Notes: generated by a model not told the origin, from the letters alone. DNA of 64,000 bases from Brevibacterium limosum (GCF_011617705.1 NZ_CP050154.1:1488001-1552000), one strand, 5' to 3'. Shown: positions 18,505 to 27,806, numbered from the stretch's first letter. Program-made: numbers and translations.

Positions 18505-20418
18505 GTGCCCCGGCCCCACCGTTCGTTCTCCCGTCGTGTGCTTATCTCTCAGCTCGCGCTCGTTGCCGTGATCCTCGCCCTGGTCACCGGAGTGTTCGCG
18601 TGGCTGGGCGCGCGCACCGTCACCGAGGTGACCGAGACCGAAGCGCTGGCCACCGCCCGGACGCTGGCGATCGACCCGGACGTCCGCGCCGCTGCCACGC
18701 AGGCCTCGGCCGAGCACGCCGACGAACCCGATGAGCAGCTCGTGTCCTCGATGCTGACGATCACCGATGATCTGCGCGACCGGTCGGGCATCACCTTCGC
18801 CGTCATCACCGATGATCGCGGCATCCGACTCACCCACCCCGACCGGTCGAAGATCGGGCACAAGGTCTCGACCTCCCCGGAGGAGGCGCTGGCCGGTCGC
18901 GAGAACGTCTCCCACGAATCCGGGACCCTGGGCGAGACGGTGCGGGCGAAGGTGCCGATCTATTCGAGCGAGGACGGCCGGACCGTCGTCGGCGAGGTCT
19001 CGGTGGGCATCTTCGCCTCCGTGCTCGATGCCGATGTCCGCCGCGAACTCATCCTGCTCGGCACCGTGGCGGTGCTCGCCCTGGCACTCGGCGGGGCCGT
19101 GTCGGTCATGCTCGGGCGCCGGCTGCGTCGGGAGACGCTCGGGGTCGGACCCGAAGAGCTCGCCGAGATGGCCCGCGACCAAGGAGCCGTGCTGCACGGT
19201 CTCGACGACGGGGTGCTCGGCTTCGACGCCAACGGGACGCTGACATTGAGCAACTCGAATGCGAAGAAGCTGCTCGGGACGGCCTCCGACAAGGCGGTGG
19301 CGGCCGTCTCCGACGGGAAGGGCAGAGCCGCCTCGGCGAAGGACGGCGACCAGGGGAACGACACGGTCGGCGAGAACGGCAGTGCCGCCTCGGTGCAGGA
19401 GATCGACGACGCCGAGCTGATCGACGTCCCCGGCGAGATCACCGCGATGATGGCCGACGCACCGGACGAGGGCGCGCTGCGGCGGCGGATCACGATCGGC
19501 GACCGGATCCTGCTGGCCACGGCGGTGCGCGTCCAGCGCGACGGAGTCTCCGTCGGCGGGGTCGTGACCCTGCGCGACGAGACGCAGATGCTCACGATGG
19601 CGCGTCAGCTCGAATCCGTGACCGCCATGGCCAGGGCCCTGCGCACCCAGCGTCACGAATTCGCCAACCGGCTGCACACCGTGCTCGGCCTCGTCGACAC
19701 GGGCGCGACCGACGAAGCCCATACCTACCTGTCCTCGATCCTCGGCACCGGCCCGATCACCACCCCGGTCGAGGACATCGATCTCATCTCCGACCCATAC
19801 CTGCGCGCCGTTCTGGAGGCGAAGGGGACGACCGCCGCCGAGGCGGGGGTGAGCTTGGCCGTGACCCCCGAATCCCTGGCCGTGGGCGCGGTCCACGACC
19901 CGGAAGCGGTCACGCTCATCCTCGGCAACCTCATCGACAATGCGGTGCGGGCGGCCGTCGCAGGTCAGCGGTTCACCGACGACGGAGGCCGGGTCGAAGT
20001 GCAGGTGCTCAGCTCCGGGACGGAACTCCACGCGGTCGTCACGGACACCGGCGATGGGATCGACGACGAGCTGGGGGAGAAGATCTTCGACGAGGGATTC
20101 TCCACCTCGACGGCCGCCTCGGCCCCGGATTTCGGGATCGGACTGACCACGGGAACAGGCACCGGGGACGGCCACGGACTCGGCATCGGACTCGCGCTCA
20201 GCCGCCGGGTCGCGGAGAAGGGCGGGGGAGCGGTGTGGCTCATCGACGGCCACGATCCGGAACTCGGCGGGGCGAGCTTCGGCATGCGCCTGCCCGATGC
20301 GCTCGACGAACCGGCGGGCGACGGCTCTGCTGCTGAGACGGACGGCCATGCCGCCGCGGGAGAACGCGGTGCCGCCGCGGACGACGACAACGACTTCGGA
20401 ACGAATGAGGAGAGATGA
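18505..20418 (+). CDS. Sensor histidine kinase, CitA/DcuS type
   Basis: The 637-residue membrane kinase has a first helix near residues 12-36, an extracytoplasmic Cache/PDC domain of about 140 residues in which citrate/C4-dicarboxylate sensors bind ligand (RSGITFAVITDDRGIRLTHPD, GEVSVGIF), a second helix near 180-205, a cytoplasmic PAS with an inserted acidic linker, then TLRTQRHEFANRLHTVLGL, the SpoOB-like phosphoacceptor box with His near 386. A HATPase domain follows with NLIDNAVRAA, DTGDGID and GIGLALSRR motifs. The GTG start is leaderless. It overlaps the regulator gene by 4 bases and is divergent from CitMHS. Confidence 0.88.
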   Translation: MPRPHRSFSRRVLISQLALVAVILALVTGVFAWLGARTVTEVTETEALATARTLAIDPDVRAAATQASAEHADEPDEQLVSSMLTITDDLRDRSGITFAVITDDRGIRLTHPDRSKIGHKVSTSPEEALAGRENVSHESGTLGETVRAKVPIYSSEDGRTVVGEVSVGIFASVLDADVRRELILLGTVAVLALALGGAVSVMLGRRLRRETLGVGPEELAEMARDQGAVLHGLDDGVLGFDANGTLTLSNSNAKKLLGTASDKAVAAVSDGKGRAASAKDGDQGNDTVGENGSAASVQEIDDAELIDVPGEITAMMADAPDEGALRRRITIGDRILLATAVRVQRDGVSVGGVVTLRDETQMLTMARQLESVTAMARALRTQRHEFANRLHTVLGLVDTGATDEAHTYLSSILGTGPITTPVEDIDLISDPYLRAVLEAKGTTAAEAGVSLAVTPESLAVGAVHDPEAVTLILGNLIDNAVRAAVAGQRFTDDGGRVEVQVLSSGTELHAVVTDTGDGIDDELGEKIFDEGFSTSTAASAPDFGIGLTTGTGTGDGHGLGIGLALSRRVAEKGGGAVWLIDGHDPELGGASFGMRLPDALDEPAGDGSAAETDGHAAAGERGAAADDDNDFGTNEER

Positions 20419-21074
20419 TGGTCAACGTTCTCGTGCTCGATGACGACTTCTTCGTCGGGCAGATCCATGCCCGCTACGTCGACGAGGTGCCCGGTTTCAC
20501 GGCGTTCGAACCCGTCCGCGACCTGAGAGCGGCGCGCGAAGTCATCGCCGAGAACGATGTCGACCTGCTGCTCGTCGACTATGTGCTGCCCGAGGGCACC
20601 GGGGTCGACCTCATCCGCGAGACCGACATCGATGCGATCGTGCTCTCGGCCGTCACGGATCCGCAGGTGGTCCGCTCATCGCTGCGATCGGGGGCGATGA
20701 CCTACATCGTCAAACCCTTCGCCGCCGAGGTGCTGCAGAACTTCCTGCGCCGCTATGCTCGGTTCCGCCGCTATTGGGAGCGGGAGAAGGTCGGTCAGGC
20801 CGATCTCGAACGGCAGCTGCGCAACCTCCACGATGCCGCGGCCGTCGGCGGGACCGGGGCGAGCCCGGCAGGATCGTCGACGACGACTCGGATCCTCACC
20901 GCACTCGAGGAGGCGAGCGGTCCGATGACGGCCCTCGAAGTCGCCGAGGCGGTCGGGGCCTCGCGTGCCACCGCGCAGCGGCATCTGGCGAAGCTCGCCG
21001 AAGCCCGCACGATCACGGTCTCCCTGCAGTACGGGTCGACGGGCCGGCCCGAACACCTCTACGCCACCCGCTGA
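20415..21074 (+). CDS. Response regulator, CitB/DcuR type
   Basis: The 219-residue protein has an N-terminal receiver domain (acidic pair in VLDDDFFV near residues 8-10, phospho-Asp in LLLVDYVLPEGTG near 55, Lys in YIVKPF near 100) and a C-terminal helix-turn-helix near 155-200 (MTALEVAEAVGASRATAQRH). This layout is that of CitB/DcuR regulators, partners of CitA/DcuS kinases. Its ATG overlaps the kinase stop as ATGA. The likely target is the divergent CitMHS operon. Confidence 0.87.
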   Translation: MMVNVLVLDDDFFVGQIHARYVDEVPGFTAFEPVRDLRAAREVIAENDVDLLLVDYVLPEGTGVDLIRETDIDAIVLSAVTDPQVVRSSLRSGAMTYIVKPFAAEVLQNFLRRYARFRRYWEREKVGQADLERQLRNLHDAAAVGGTGASPAGSSTTTRILTALEEASGPMTALEVAEAVGASRATAQRHLAKLAEARTITVSLQYGSTGRPEHLYATR

Positions 21075-21090
21075 CCCGGCGCGTGCGTAG

Positions 21091-21150
21091 ATTCTGCGCC
21101 GGATGGACTGTTTCTGCCTCGAACGGACCGATTCTGCGCCGAACCGCGAG
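21091..21150. repeat. Three degenerate tandem 20-bp repeats
   Basis: Three consecutive 20-base units start ATTCTGCGCC, TTTCTGCCTC and ATTCTGCGCC and continue GGATGGACTG, GAACGGACCG and GAACCGCGAG. They fill the gap between the response regulator and a truncated methyltransferase, so they may mark a past rearrangement. Confidence 0.6.
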
Positions 21151-21157
21151 TTAAAAC

Positions 21158-21586
21158 GTGGCACAGGCCATTCTCGGCAATGAGGGTTGGATGGAGACGC
21201 TGCTGGCGATCCGTCGGAGCCTGCGGCCGGGAGGACGCATCGTTTTTGAGTCTCGCGATCCCGAGCGGCGGGCTTGGCTGGAGTGGACGAAGGGGAACAC
21301 CTATTCCGCCGCCGAGGGCGACGGAGAGGGGGCAGTCGAGTCGTGGGTGGAATTCGAAGCCGCATGCGGCGGATTCGTCGACTTCATCGGTGTGTTGGTC
21401 TTCGAGCGAGACGGTCGACGTGTCGAGCAGCGGAATTGTTTGCAGTTTCGGAGCCGGGACGAGCTGAAGAAATCACTTGAGGGCACTGGGTTTGTCGTCG
21501 AAGAGATCCGCGACGTTCCGGACCGGCCGGGCCGTGAGTTCGTGTTCATCGCACGCAAGGGCCAGCAGGGGCGCACTCAAGCATAG
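21158..21586 (+). pseudogene. 5'-truncated SAM-dependent methyltransferase remnant
   Basis: The 142 residues readable from GTG 21158 match only the second half of a class I methyltransferase: ILGNEGWMETLLAIRRSLRPGGRIVFESRDPERRAWLEW at the start is the post-SAM-site helix and LRPGGRIVFE strand, followed by the C-terminal beta region. The N-terminal third, with the GxGxG SAM-binding loop, is absent, and no good ribosome site precedes the frame. The upstream bases are tandem repeats. I infer a deletion remnant; an unusual short protein cannot be excluded. Confidence 0.65.
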
Positions 21587-21689
21587 TTCGACAACGGATA
21601 CACCATTGCGGGGGCGGTTTCTATCCGAAGATGACCGATGTCTAGACTGCAGGAGGCTTTGCGTGGGCAGAAGGCGATCCAGCCGGGGC

Positions 21690-22490
21690 TCATTCCGGTT
21701 CCGACGCCATATCCGCCTTCTTGAGCGCTGTCGGGAGAAGGACATCGGTCAAATAGTCGCTGACACCGTCCATGGCTTCTTCCTCGACGGCGAGGCTGGT
21801 CTCGGCGTCGAATGCCATCTGATGGACTGTCAGCAGTTCTCCTGCCCAGGAAACGTAGCACTCTGACATCGCGATCTTCCCTTGGTCCAAGAACGTTCCG
21901 TTGTAGGCGGCCGTGCAGAAGCCATCGCCCTTGTTTCCTTTAGGCTCGAAGACTTCGACCGACTCGGTCGGCTCCGCGTTGATCGATTCCTGGCAGTCGT
22001 CCACCGTCTTTCGGAGATCCTTGAGCAGCTCCGTCGATCCCCTTTCGGGCCTGGTCAGCGATGCCAGGATATATGTGCCGTTGCTGTCGTCCGACTGTTC
22101 AAAGGATCGTGCAGCGGAAACCCCATCCAAGTCCGATGAATAGGCGGACATGGCACCGATGATGCACTCAGATTGTGTGGACTGATTCTCGGTAGTGGTG
22201 TCCTCAGAGTCGAATGGATTGACGGATTGGTCTTCCTTTTCCCCGAACTCGACGTCGTTCTCAAGTGTGAAACCGCTTGGCAAGTCATCGAGTGAGAGGA
22301 TTCTGTTGCTGTATTCGTCGCCGCTCAGAGCAGCGCGTTCGTCTGCTTCCTGAGATTCGACGGCTGATGGATCAGGGGAGGCTTCCTCCTGCTTCCCGCC
22401 TTGCCCTGCCTGATCTCCGGATCCGCCTGAGCAGGCTGACAGCGTGAAGGCGCAGCTTGCTGCCATGAGTCCGATCGTGAAGCGTTTCAA
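21690..22490 (-). CDS. Secreted lipoprotein of unknown function
   Basis: The product (about 266 residues) starts with a lipoprotein signal: Lys-Arg, a hydrophobic stretch, and the lipobox LSAC at about residues 17-20, so it should be lipid-anchored outside the membrane. An acidic Ser/Glu/Gln-rich linker follows, then a domain with several cysteines (SECIIG, DDCQES, GFCTAAY, SECYVSW) that could form disulfides, as in mycobacterial LppX/PknH-sensor-like exported domains; no specific family is claimed. The start is one of two adjacent TTG codons (22493 or 22490); 22490 is better spaced from an AAAGGG ribosome site. Confidence 0.65.
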   Translation of the reverse strand: MKRFTIGLMAASCAFTLSACSGGSGDQAGQGGKQEEASPDPSAVESQEADERAALSGDEYSNRILSLDDLPSGFTLENDVEFGEKEDQSVNPFDSEDTTTENQSTQSECIIGAMSAYSSDLDGVSAARSFEQSDDSNGTYILASLTRPERGSTELLKDLRKTVDDCQESINAEPTESVEVFEPKGNKGDGFCTAAYNGTFLDQGKIAMSECYVSWAGELLTVHQMAFDAETSLAVEEEAMDGVSDYLTDVLLPTALKKADMASEPE

Positions 22491-22766
22491 CAACTTTCCC
22501 TTTCGTGCGCGGCGTCTCGACAGGAGCCTACAATATCTGTTGTCTTTTCGACCGTCTCTGCTCTGTTTTTGGGCAGAGGTTACGCGATCGCTCCCAAGTG
22601 CCGTCGCTGGCTGGGGAGTTCGTCTCTGGGCGCCCCTGCTGACGTTGGAGCACGTTTCAGGGAACCCTGATCGAAACTCTCCAGCGGCCCTCCCCGCACC
22701 TCCAACCACCCGCCCCGCCACACGCCGAAACCTGCGGATTTGCTGGGCAGGAGCGCAATATCGTCC

Positions 22767-22772
22767 TAAGAT
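22767..22772 (+). promoter_or_regulatory. -10 element (TAAGAT) for leaderless ftsK transcript
   Basis: TAAGAT ends 7 bases before ATG 22780. The rest of the 289-base divergent gap (22491-22779) shows no gene. Confidence 0.5.
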
Positions 22773-22779
22773 GAGAGAC

Positions 22780-25701
22780 ATGGCGACCAGAACGACTTCC
22801 CCCGCTTCTGGTTCCGGGAAACGCACAGCGCGCAAAAACGCTGGTCGGTCCGGTCAAGCGGGGACCGAAGAACCCGGGACAAACGTTGTCACCGGTGCAT
22901 GGAGGGGAGTGGCCCACATGGCCGGAAACCGTGCGCGAAAGACTCTCAGCGACGAACCGACCGATCAATCACCGACGAAGCGGGACGGCACAGCCTTCTT
23001 CCTCATCGGACTCTCGATCATCATCGCCGCCTTCGAATGGTGGAACATCCCCGGCGCGATCAGCGATGGCGTCCGCGGAATCGTCGAAGGCACCTTCGGC
23101 CGGGTGGCACTCGCCCTGCCGGTGATCTTCACCTGCTACGCGATCCGCCTGTTCCTGCGCGGCGACGACAACCGCGGCAACAACCGCATCCTCATCGGGA
23201 TGATCTTCGGCCTGCTCGCGGCCTCGGGCCTGGCCCATATCGCCGCCGGCAATCCGACCTTCACGAACTCCCGCGATGCCATGGCCAACGGGGGAGGCGC
23301 GGTCGGCTTCGTCGTGTCCTCACCGCTGGTCGTCGCGACCACCGTGTACGTGGCGGTGCCGCTGCTCGTCCTCCTCGGCCTGTTCTCCCTGCTCGTGGTC
23401 ACTGCGACCCCGGTGCGGGCTATCCCGCAGCGCCTCACCGCTCTGTACTACCGACTCACCGGTGGGGCCCGGCCTGAGACCGACGCCGAGGCGGCCGAGA
23501 CCGAACAGTCCGACCTCGTTGCCGAGAACGGCCGCACCTCCGACCTCAAGCCCGTGATGGGCGCCAAGCGCCGCAGCCGGAAGAAGAAGACCGAGATCCC
23601 CGATCTCGACTCCGAATCCGCCGACGATGACACCACGACGAAGGCCTACGACAAGGCCTACATCCACGAGAACGACGTCAGCGACGAAGAAGCCGACACC
23701 ACACGCATCGAGACCGACCCCGAGCCGAAGCTCAAGCCAGGCCAGCGCCGCCCGACCAAGGCCGAACGCGAGATGGCCGAGCTGAAGAAGACCATCGGGA
23801 TGGACGACGCCGCCGCCAACCAGGCGACGAAGTCCGAACCCGCTGCCGCCTCGGCGCCGGTGCCAGTGACGAATGCGCCCGCCCCACCGCCCACGGAGCA
23901 GCTGCCCGAACGCGTCGAGCAGCTCACCCTGGCCGGGGACGTCACCTACACCCTGCCCGCCTCGGACAACCTCCAGCCCGGACCTCCCGCGAAGGAGCGC
24001 TCCGAGGCCAACGACCGCGTCGTCGAAGCCCTGCGCGACGTGCTTACGCAGTTCAAGATCGACGCCGAGGTCACCGGCTTCTCCCGTGGTCCCACCGTCA
24101 CCCGATACGAGGTGGAGCTGGGCCCCGGCACGAAGGTCGAGAAGGTCACAGCGCTGTCGAAGAACATCGCCTATGCCGTGGCCAGCGCCGACGTGCGCAT
24201 CCTCTCGCCGATCCCCGGCAAGAAGGCCATCGGCATCGAGATCCCGAACTCCGACCGCGAGAATGTCGCCCTCGGCGATGTGCTGCGGTCGAAGGCCGCC
24301 CGCAAGACCGACCACCCGATGGTCATGGGCGTGGGCAAGGACGTCGAAGGCGGATTCGTCGTCGCCGACCTCTCGAAGATGCCCCACCTGCTTGTCGCCG
24401 GTGCCACCGGTGCCGGTAAGTCGAGCTTCGTGAACTCCATGATCACCTCGATCATGATGCGCGCGACTCCCGACGAGGTCCGCATGATCCTCGTCGATCC
24501 CAAGCGCGTGGAACTGACGATCTACGAGGGCATCCCGCACCTGATCACCCCGATCATCACGAACCCGAAGAAGGCCGCCGAGGCGCTCGAATGGGTCGTG
24601 CGCGAAATGGACGCCCGCTACGACGACCTCGCGAACTACGGGTTCAAGCACGTCAAGGAGTTCAACAAGGCCGTCCGCGAGGGCCGCATCCAGCCGCCCG
24701 CCGGATCCGAACGCGTCCTCCAGCCCTACCCGTACCTGCTGGTCGTCGTCGACGAGCTCGCCGACCTCATGATGGTCGCCCCGCGCGACGTCGAAGCCTC
24801 GATCCAGCGCATCACCCAGCTCGCCCGTGCCGCCGGCATCCACCTCATCCTCGCCACGCAGCGACCCAGCGTCGATGTCGTCACCGGCCTCATCAAGGCC
24901 AACGTGCCCTCTCGTCTGGCCTTCGCGACCTCCTCGCTGGCCGACTCGCGAGTCGTGCTCGACCAGCCCGGCGCGGAGAAGCTCATCGGCCAAGGTGACG
25001 CCCTGTTCCTGCCCATGGGTGCGGCCAAGCCGATGCGTGTCCAGGGTGCCTGGGTCAACGAGTCCGAGATCGAGAAGGTCGTCGAACACGTCAAGGGCCA
25101 GCTGACACCGAACTACCGCGAAGACGTGGCCGTCGAAGCGCCGAAGAAGCAGATCGACGAGGACATCGGAGACGACCTCGAGCTGCTGCTCCAGGCGATC
25201 GAGCAGGTCGTGACCACGCAGTTCGGGTCGACCTCGATGCTCCAGCGCAAGCTGCGCGTCGGCTTCGCCAAGGCCGGCCGCCTCATGGACCTCATGGAGT
25301 CCCGCGGCATCGTCGGACCCTCCGAAGGGTCGAAGGCCCGCGACGTGCTCGTGCGCCCCGACGACCTGCCCGGCACCCTGGCCATCATCAAGGGCGAGAC
25401 CCCGCCCGAGGATTCCGGCGCGGCTGAGGCACCGAACGGCAGCGGCCAGAACCACGGCGGACAGGGTCACGGTCAGTCCGGCCACGCCTCGGCTGCCGAT
25501 GACTACGACGAGGAGTTCGACGACGACTACGGCGAGACCTCACACGGCTCGGCTGCGTCGCACGGCGCAGCTTCGTCCGACCGCTACGCCCACGGAGTCG
25601 GCCACGCCGGCGACCTCACCGTCGGCGATACCGACCCGGAGACCGGGCTCGAGGTCGTCGAAGCCAGCGGAGAGGACGCGTGGCAGCTCACCGGGCGATG
25701 A
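22780..25701 (+). CDS. ftsK: DNA translocase FtsK
   Basis: FtsK pumps chromosomal DNA through the closing septum. The 973-residue protein has an N-terminal membrane part (about four helices between residues 68 and 215), an acidic/charged linker to about 420, and the motor domain with Walker A GATGAGKSS near 543, Walker B LLVVVDELADLMM near 650 and LATQRPSVDVVTG near 690. A winged-helix gamma domain (FGSTSMLQRKLRVGFAKAG, about 812-860) that reads orienting sequences follows, then a His/Gly/Asp-rich tail of about 100 residues, longer than usual. ATG 22780 is set by the -10 element just before it; the frame is open further upstream. It leads the conserved ftsK-pgsA-recA block. Confidence 0.93.
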   Translation: MATRTTSPASGSGKRTARKNAGRSGQAGTEEPGTNVVTGAWRGVAHMAGNRARKTLSDEPTDQSPTKRDGTAFFLIGLSIIIAAFEWWNIPGAISDGVRGIVEGTFGRVALALPVIFTCYAIRLFLRGDDNRGNNRILIGMIFGLLAASGLAHIAAGNPTFTNSRDAMANGGGAVGFVVSSPLVVATTVYVAVPLLVLLGLFSLLVVTATPVRAIPQRLTALYYRLTGGARPETDAEAAETEQSDLVAENGRTSDLKPVMGAKRRSRKKKTEIPDLDSESADDDTTTKAYDKAYIHENDVSDEEADTTRIETDPEPKLKPGQRRPTKAEREMAELKKTIGMDDAAANQATKSEPAAASAPVPVTNAPAPPPTEQLPERVEQLTLAGDVTYTLPASDNLQPGPPAKERSEANDRVVEALRDVLTQFKIDAEVTGFSRGPTVTRYEVELGPGTKVEKVTALSKNIAYAVASADVRILSPIPGKKAIGIEIPNSDRENVALGDVLRSKAARKTDHPMVMGVGKDVEGGFVVADLSKMPHLLVAGATGAGKSSFVNSMITSIMMRATPDEVRMILVDPKRVELTIYEGIPHLITPIITNPKKAAEALEWVVREMDARYDDLANYGFKHVKEFNKAVREGRIQPPAGSERVLQPYPYLLVVVDELADLMMVAPRDVEASIQRITQLARAAGIHLILATQRPSVDVVTGLIKANVPSRLAFATSSLADSRVVLDQPGAEKLIGQGDALFLPMGAAKPMRVQGAWVNESEIEKVVEHVKGQLTPNYREDVAVEAPKKQIDEDIGDDLELLLQAIEQVVTTQFGSTSMLQRKLRVGFAKAGRLMDLMESRGIVGPSEGSKARDVLVRPDDLPGTLAIIKGETPPEDSGAAEAPNGSGQNHGGQGHGQSGHASAADDYDEEFDDDYGETSHGSAASHGAASSDRYAHGVGHAGDLTVGDTDPETGLEVVEASGEDAWQLTGR

Positions 25702-25721
25702 TCTGATCCGAACCCCACCCC

Positions 25722-25765
25722 TCGCCGAGGCGGCGCACCGTTGAAACGGGGCGCCGCCTCGGCGA
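25722..25765. terminator. Terminator hairpin between ftsK and pgsA
   Basis: A 15-bp perfect stem (TCGCCGAGGCGGCGC at 25722-25736 with its complement at 25751-25765) with a 14-base loop is followed by TTGTGGTTG. The arms are inverted copies of the 13-base word found repeatedly in the window. Confidence 0.7.
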
Positions 25766-25814
25766 TTGTGGTTGAGATGTCCGTGGTTGGAATGATCTGC
25801 TCAGCTCACTCCGA

Positions 25815-25820
25815 TAGGCT
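25815..25820 (+). promoter_or_regulatory. -10 element (TAGGCT) for leaderless pgsA transcript
   Basis: TAGGCT ends 6 bases before GTG 25827. Confidence 0.5.
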
Positions 25821-25826
25821 GGAGGC

Positions 25827-26477
25827 GTGAACGATCGAGTCGAGGCCGGAGCCTCTCAGCAGCCCTCCGCAGAACCGAGCCCGTGGAATATCCCGAACGC
25901 GCTCACGGTGCTGCGCATCCTCATGGTGCCCCTCTTCCTGGTGCTGCTGCTCATCGACGGCGGCAACGATGTGACACTGCGCTGGTGGGCGCTCGTCGTG
26001 TTCCTGCTGGCCATGTTCACCGACTTCGTCGACGGATACCTGGCCAGGCGAAACAACCTCATCACGAACTTCGGCAAGATCGCCGATCCCATCGCCGACA
26101 AGTCACTCATGGCCGCCGCCCTGATCGGTCTGGCGATCATCGTCGAACTTCCGTGGTGGGTGCCGGTGATCATCCTCGTGCGCGAGTTCGGCATCACCGT
26201 GCTGCGGTTCTTCATGATCCGCATCATTGTCATGCCCGCCTCGCGCGGCGGCAAGATCAAGACCGTGCTGCAGACCGCGGCGATCGGACTGTTCCTGCTC
26301 CTCTTCCCGCTCTCGGACGTGGTGCCCTCACTCGTGTACGTCATCCTCCTCGTCATCGCGTGGATCATCATGACCGCGGCCATCGTCGTCACCATCGTCA
26401 CCGGCGTCGACTACTGCGTGCAGGCGGCGAAGCTGTACAAGGATGCGAAGAGCGGTGGGGACGCGCAGCGTGGTTGA
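25827..26477 (+). CDS. pgsA: CDP-diacylglycerol-glycerol-3-phosphate 3-phosphatidyltransferase
   Basis: PgsA makes phosphatidylglycerol phosphate, the precursor of phosphatidylglycerol and cardiolipin. The 216-residue membrane protein carries the CDP-alcohol phosphotransferase signature D-x2-DG-x2-AR-x8-G-x3-D-x3-D as DFVDGYLARRNNLITNFGKI followed by ADPIADK, around residues 64-90, with several membrane helices after it. The GTG start follows a -10 element by 6 bases. Its end overlaps the cinA start by 8 bases. Confidence 0.93.
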   Translation: MNDRVEAGASQQPSAEPSPWNIPNALTVLRILMVPLFLVLLLIDGGNDVTLRWWALVVFLLAMFTDFVDGYLARRNNLITNFGKIADPIADKSLMAAALIGLAIIVELPWWVPVIILVREFGITVLRFFMIRIIVMPASRGGKIKTVLQTAAIGLFLLLFPLSDVVPSLVYVILLVIAWIIMTAAIVVTIVTGVDYCVQAAKLYKDAKSGGDAQRG

Positions 26478-27009
26478 AGCCGAGCTGTTCGCGACCACGC
26501 GGCGCATCATCTCCACCTGCACTCGACTGGGGATCTCTCTGGCATCGGCGGAATCGCTGACCGGCGGACGCTTCGTCGCCTCACTCGTCGACGTGCCGGG
26601 GGCCTCGGCCGTGGTGCGTGGGGGACTGGTCACCTACGCCACGGACCTCAAGGCGAGCCTGGCCGGCGTCGATGCCGACCACCTCGAGGAGACCGGACCG
26701 ATCGACCCGGTCGTCGCCGCGCAGATGGCCGTCGGCACCGCCGTGCAGTGCGTCGCCGATATCGGGATCTCGTGCACCGGCGTCGCGGGACCCGATCCTC
26801 AGGACGGCAAACCCGTCGGTCTCGTCTACACCGCGATCGCCTTCGGAGGGAAGGCGAAGGTCTTCGAACACGAGTTCACCGGCGACCGAGACGCCATCCG
26901 CAAGCAGACGGTGCAGGCGATGGCGGTCAACCTCGACGAATTCGTCGCCGAACTCGCTTTCGGGCCAGAGAGCGGGCAGGGGACCGGTCGTGGGACGGCC
27001 GTGGAATAA
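26470..27009 (+). CDS. cinA: CinA C-terminal domain protein (nicotinamide-nucleotide amidase, PncC-like)
   Basis: The 179-residue protein corresponds to the C-terminal domain of CinA alone, which deamidates nicotinamide mononucleotide to nicotinate mononucleotide in NAD recycling. The signature SLASAESLTGGRFVASL lies near residue 18, GGLVTYATDLKASLAGV near 48, and SCTGVAGPDPQDGKPVGLVY near 98. The N-terminal COG1058 domain is absent, as in most actinobacteria. The start is uncertain between GTG 26470 (used here, coupled to the pgsA stop) and GTG 26455. It sits between pgsA and clgR, a conserved order. Confidence 0.88.
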   Translation: MVEAELFATTRRIISTCTRLGISLASAESLTGGRFVASLVDVPGASAVVRGGLVTYATDLKASLAGVDADHLEETGPIDPVVAAQMAVGTAVQCVADIGISCTGVAGPDPQDGKPVGLVYTAIAFGGKAKVFEHEFTGDRDAIRKQTVQAMAVNLDEFVAELAFGPESGQGTGRGTAVE

Positions 27010-27186
27010 GTCGGCACGCCGCGGGGTTGAGCAAGTGATGACCATCGGACGAATATTCTCCAAAGACTTCGAATGGACTGGCAAAACCATCCGCTCGGGC
27101 CACCAGGTTGGTGCAGTGTCACAGCCAGGTTGTAAAGTTGTTGGAACCACCATGACGGGACGCGCTGACAAAGGGAGGGCCGCGTT

Positions 27187-27516
27187 ATGTTACTGAGAGT
27201 CGAAATCGGCGACGCACTTCGTTCCGCCCGCCGTCGTCAAGGACGCACCCTGCGCGACGTCTCGACCGGGGCCAGCGTTTCGCTGGGCTACCTCAGCGAG
27301 ATCGAACGCGGACAGAAGGAAGCCTCCTCGGAGCTGCTGTCTGCGATCTGTGAGGCACTCGACCTGCCGCTGTCGGCGCTGCTGTCGTCCGTATCCGATC
27401 GCTTCGCACTCGAAGAGGGCGTGCAGATCCCCGACACCATTCCGCAGGAGCTCTCGGACAAGATCCTCGGCCACCCCGAGGGATACTCTTCTCCGCGCCT
27501 GGCCGCCAAGCCCTGA
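27187..27516 (+). CDS. clgR: ClgR-like XRE-family transcriptional regulator
   Basis: This 109-residue regulator has a Cro/CI helix-turn-helix over most of its first 70 residues ([20 protein letters not shown] and [20 protein letters not shown]). Size, motif and position before recA match ClgR, which in corynebacteria and mycobacteria activates clp protease and stress genes and is itself a protease substrate. The C-terminus ends LAAKP, an alanine-containing tail that may matter for degradation. GGGAGG lies before ATG 27187, and TAAAGT near 27130 could be a -10. It overlaps the next gene by one base. Confidence 0.87.
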   Translation: MLLRVEIGDALRSARRRQGRTLRDVSTGASVSLGYLSEIERGQKEASSELLSAICEALDLPLSALLSSVSDRFALEEGVQIPDTIPQELSDKILGHPEGYSSPRLAAKP

Positions 27517-27743
27517 TGCGGCACACGCTCTACTGGATCCTCATGAACGAGGAGTTCGGTGAGGCTCGTGCCGCCTCCCTGCACACCGACCTGACTCTGA
27601 GTTCACTGGGCTCGCGGACGGCCGAAGAGGCATTCTCCGCCGGGGTCGAACCCCGCGACATCTGGATCGCCGTGTGCGATTCCATGGGTGTGCCCGAATC
27701 CCGCCGCCTCGGCAAGGAGAAACCGCGGTCGACGCCGTTCTGA
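27516..27743 (+). CDS. DUF3046 family protein
   Basis: The 75-residue protein ([20 protein letters not shown] at the start) matches the small DUF3046 family, found almost only in actinobacteria between clgR and recA. It is mostly helical with an ending PESRRLGKEK. Its ATG overlaps the clgR stop by one base (TGATG), so it is coupled to clgR. The function is unknown. Confidence 0.83.
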   Translation: MRHTLYWILMNEEFGEARAASLHTDLTLSSLGSRTAEEAFSAGVEPRDIWIAVCDSMGVPESRRLGKEKPRSTPF

Positions 27744-27794
27744 TTGTTCGCAGTTGCGCGTATCTTTCTCTGCCGACGCGGTGCCGGCCGCGTG

Positions 27795-27800
27795 TAGACT
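27795..27800 (+). promoter_or_regulatory. -10 element (TAGACT) for leaderless VOC gene
   Basis: TAGACT ends 6 bases before ATG 27807. Confidence 0.5.
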
Positions 27801-27806
27801 GATCGC

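Noticed and set aside
22491..22779. Upstream extension of the ftsK coding frame
   Set aside because: The frame is open but would read through the promoter of ftsK and into the divergent lipoprotein start; the -10 element before ATG 22780 argues for the shorter form.
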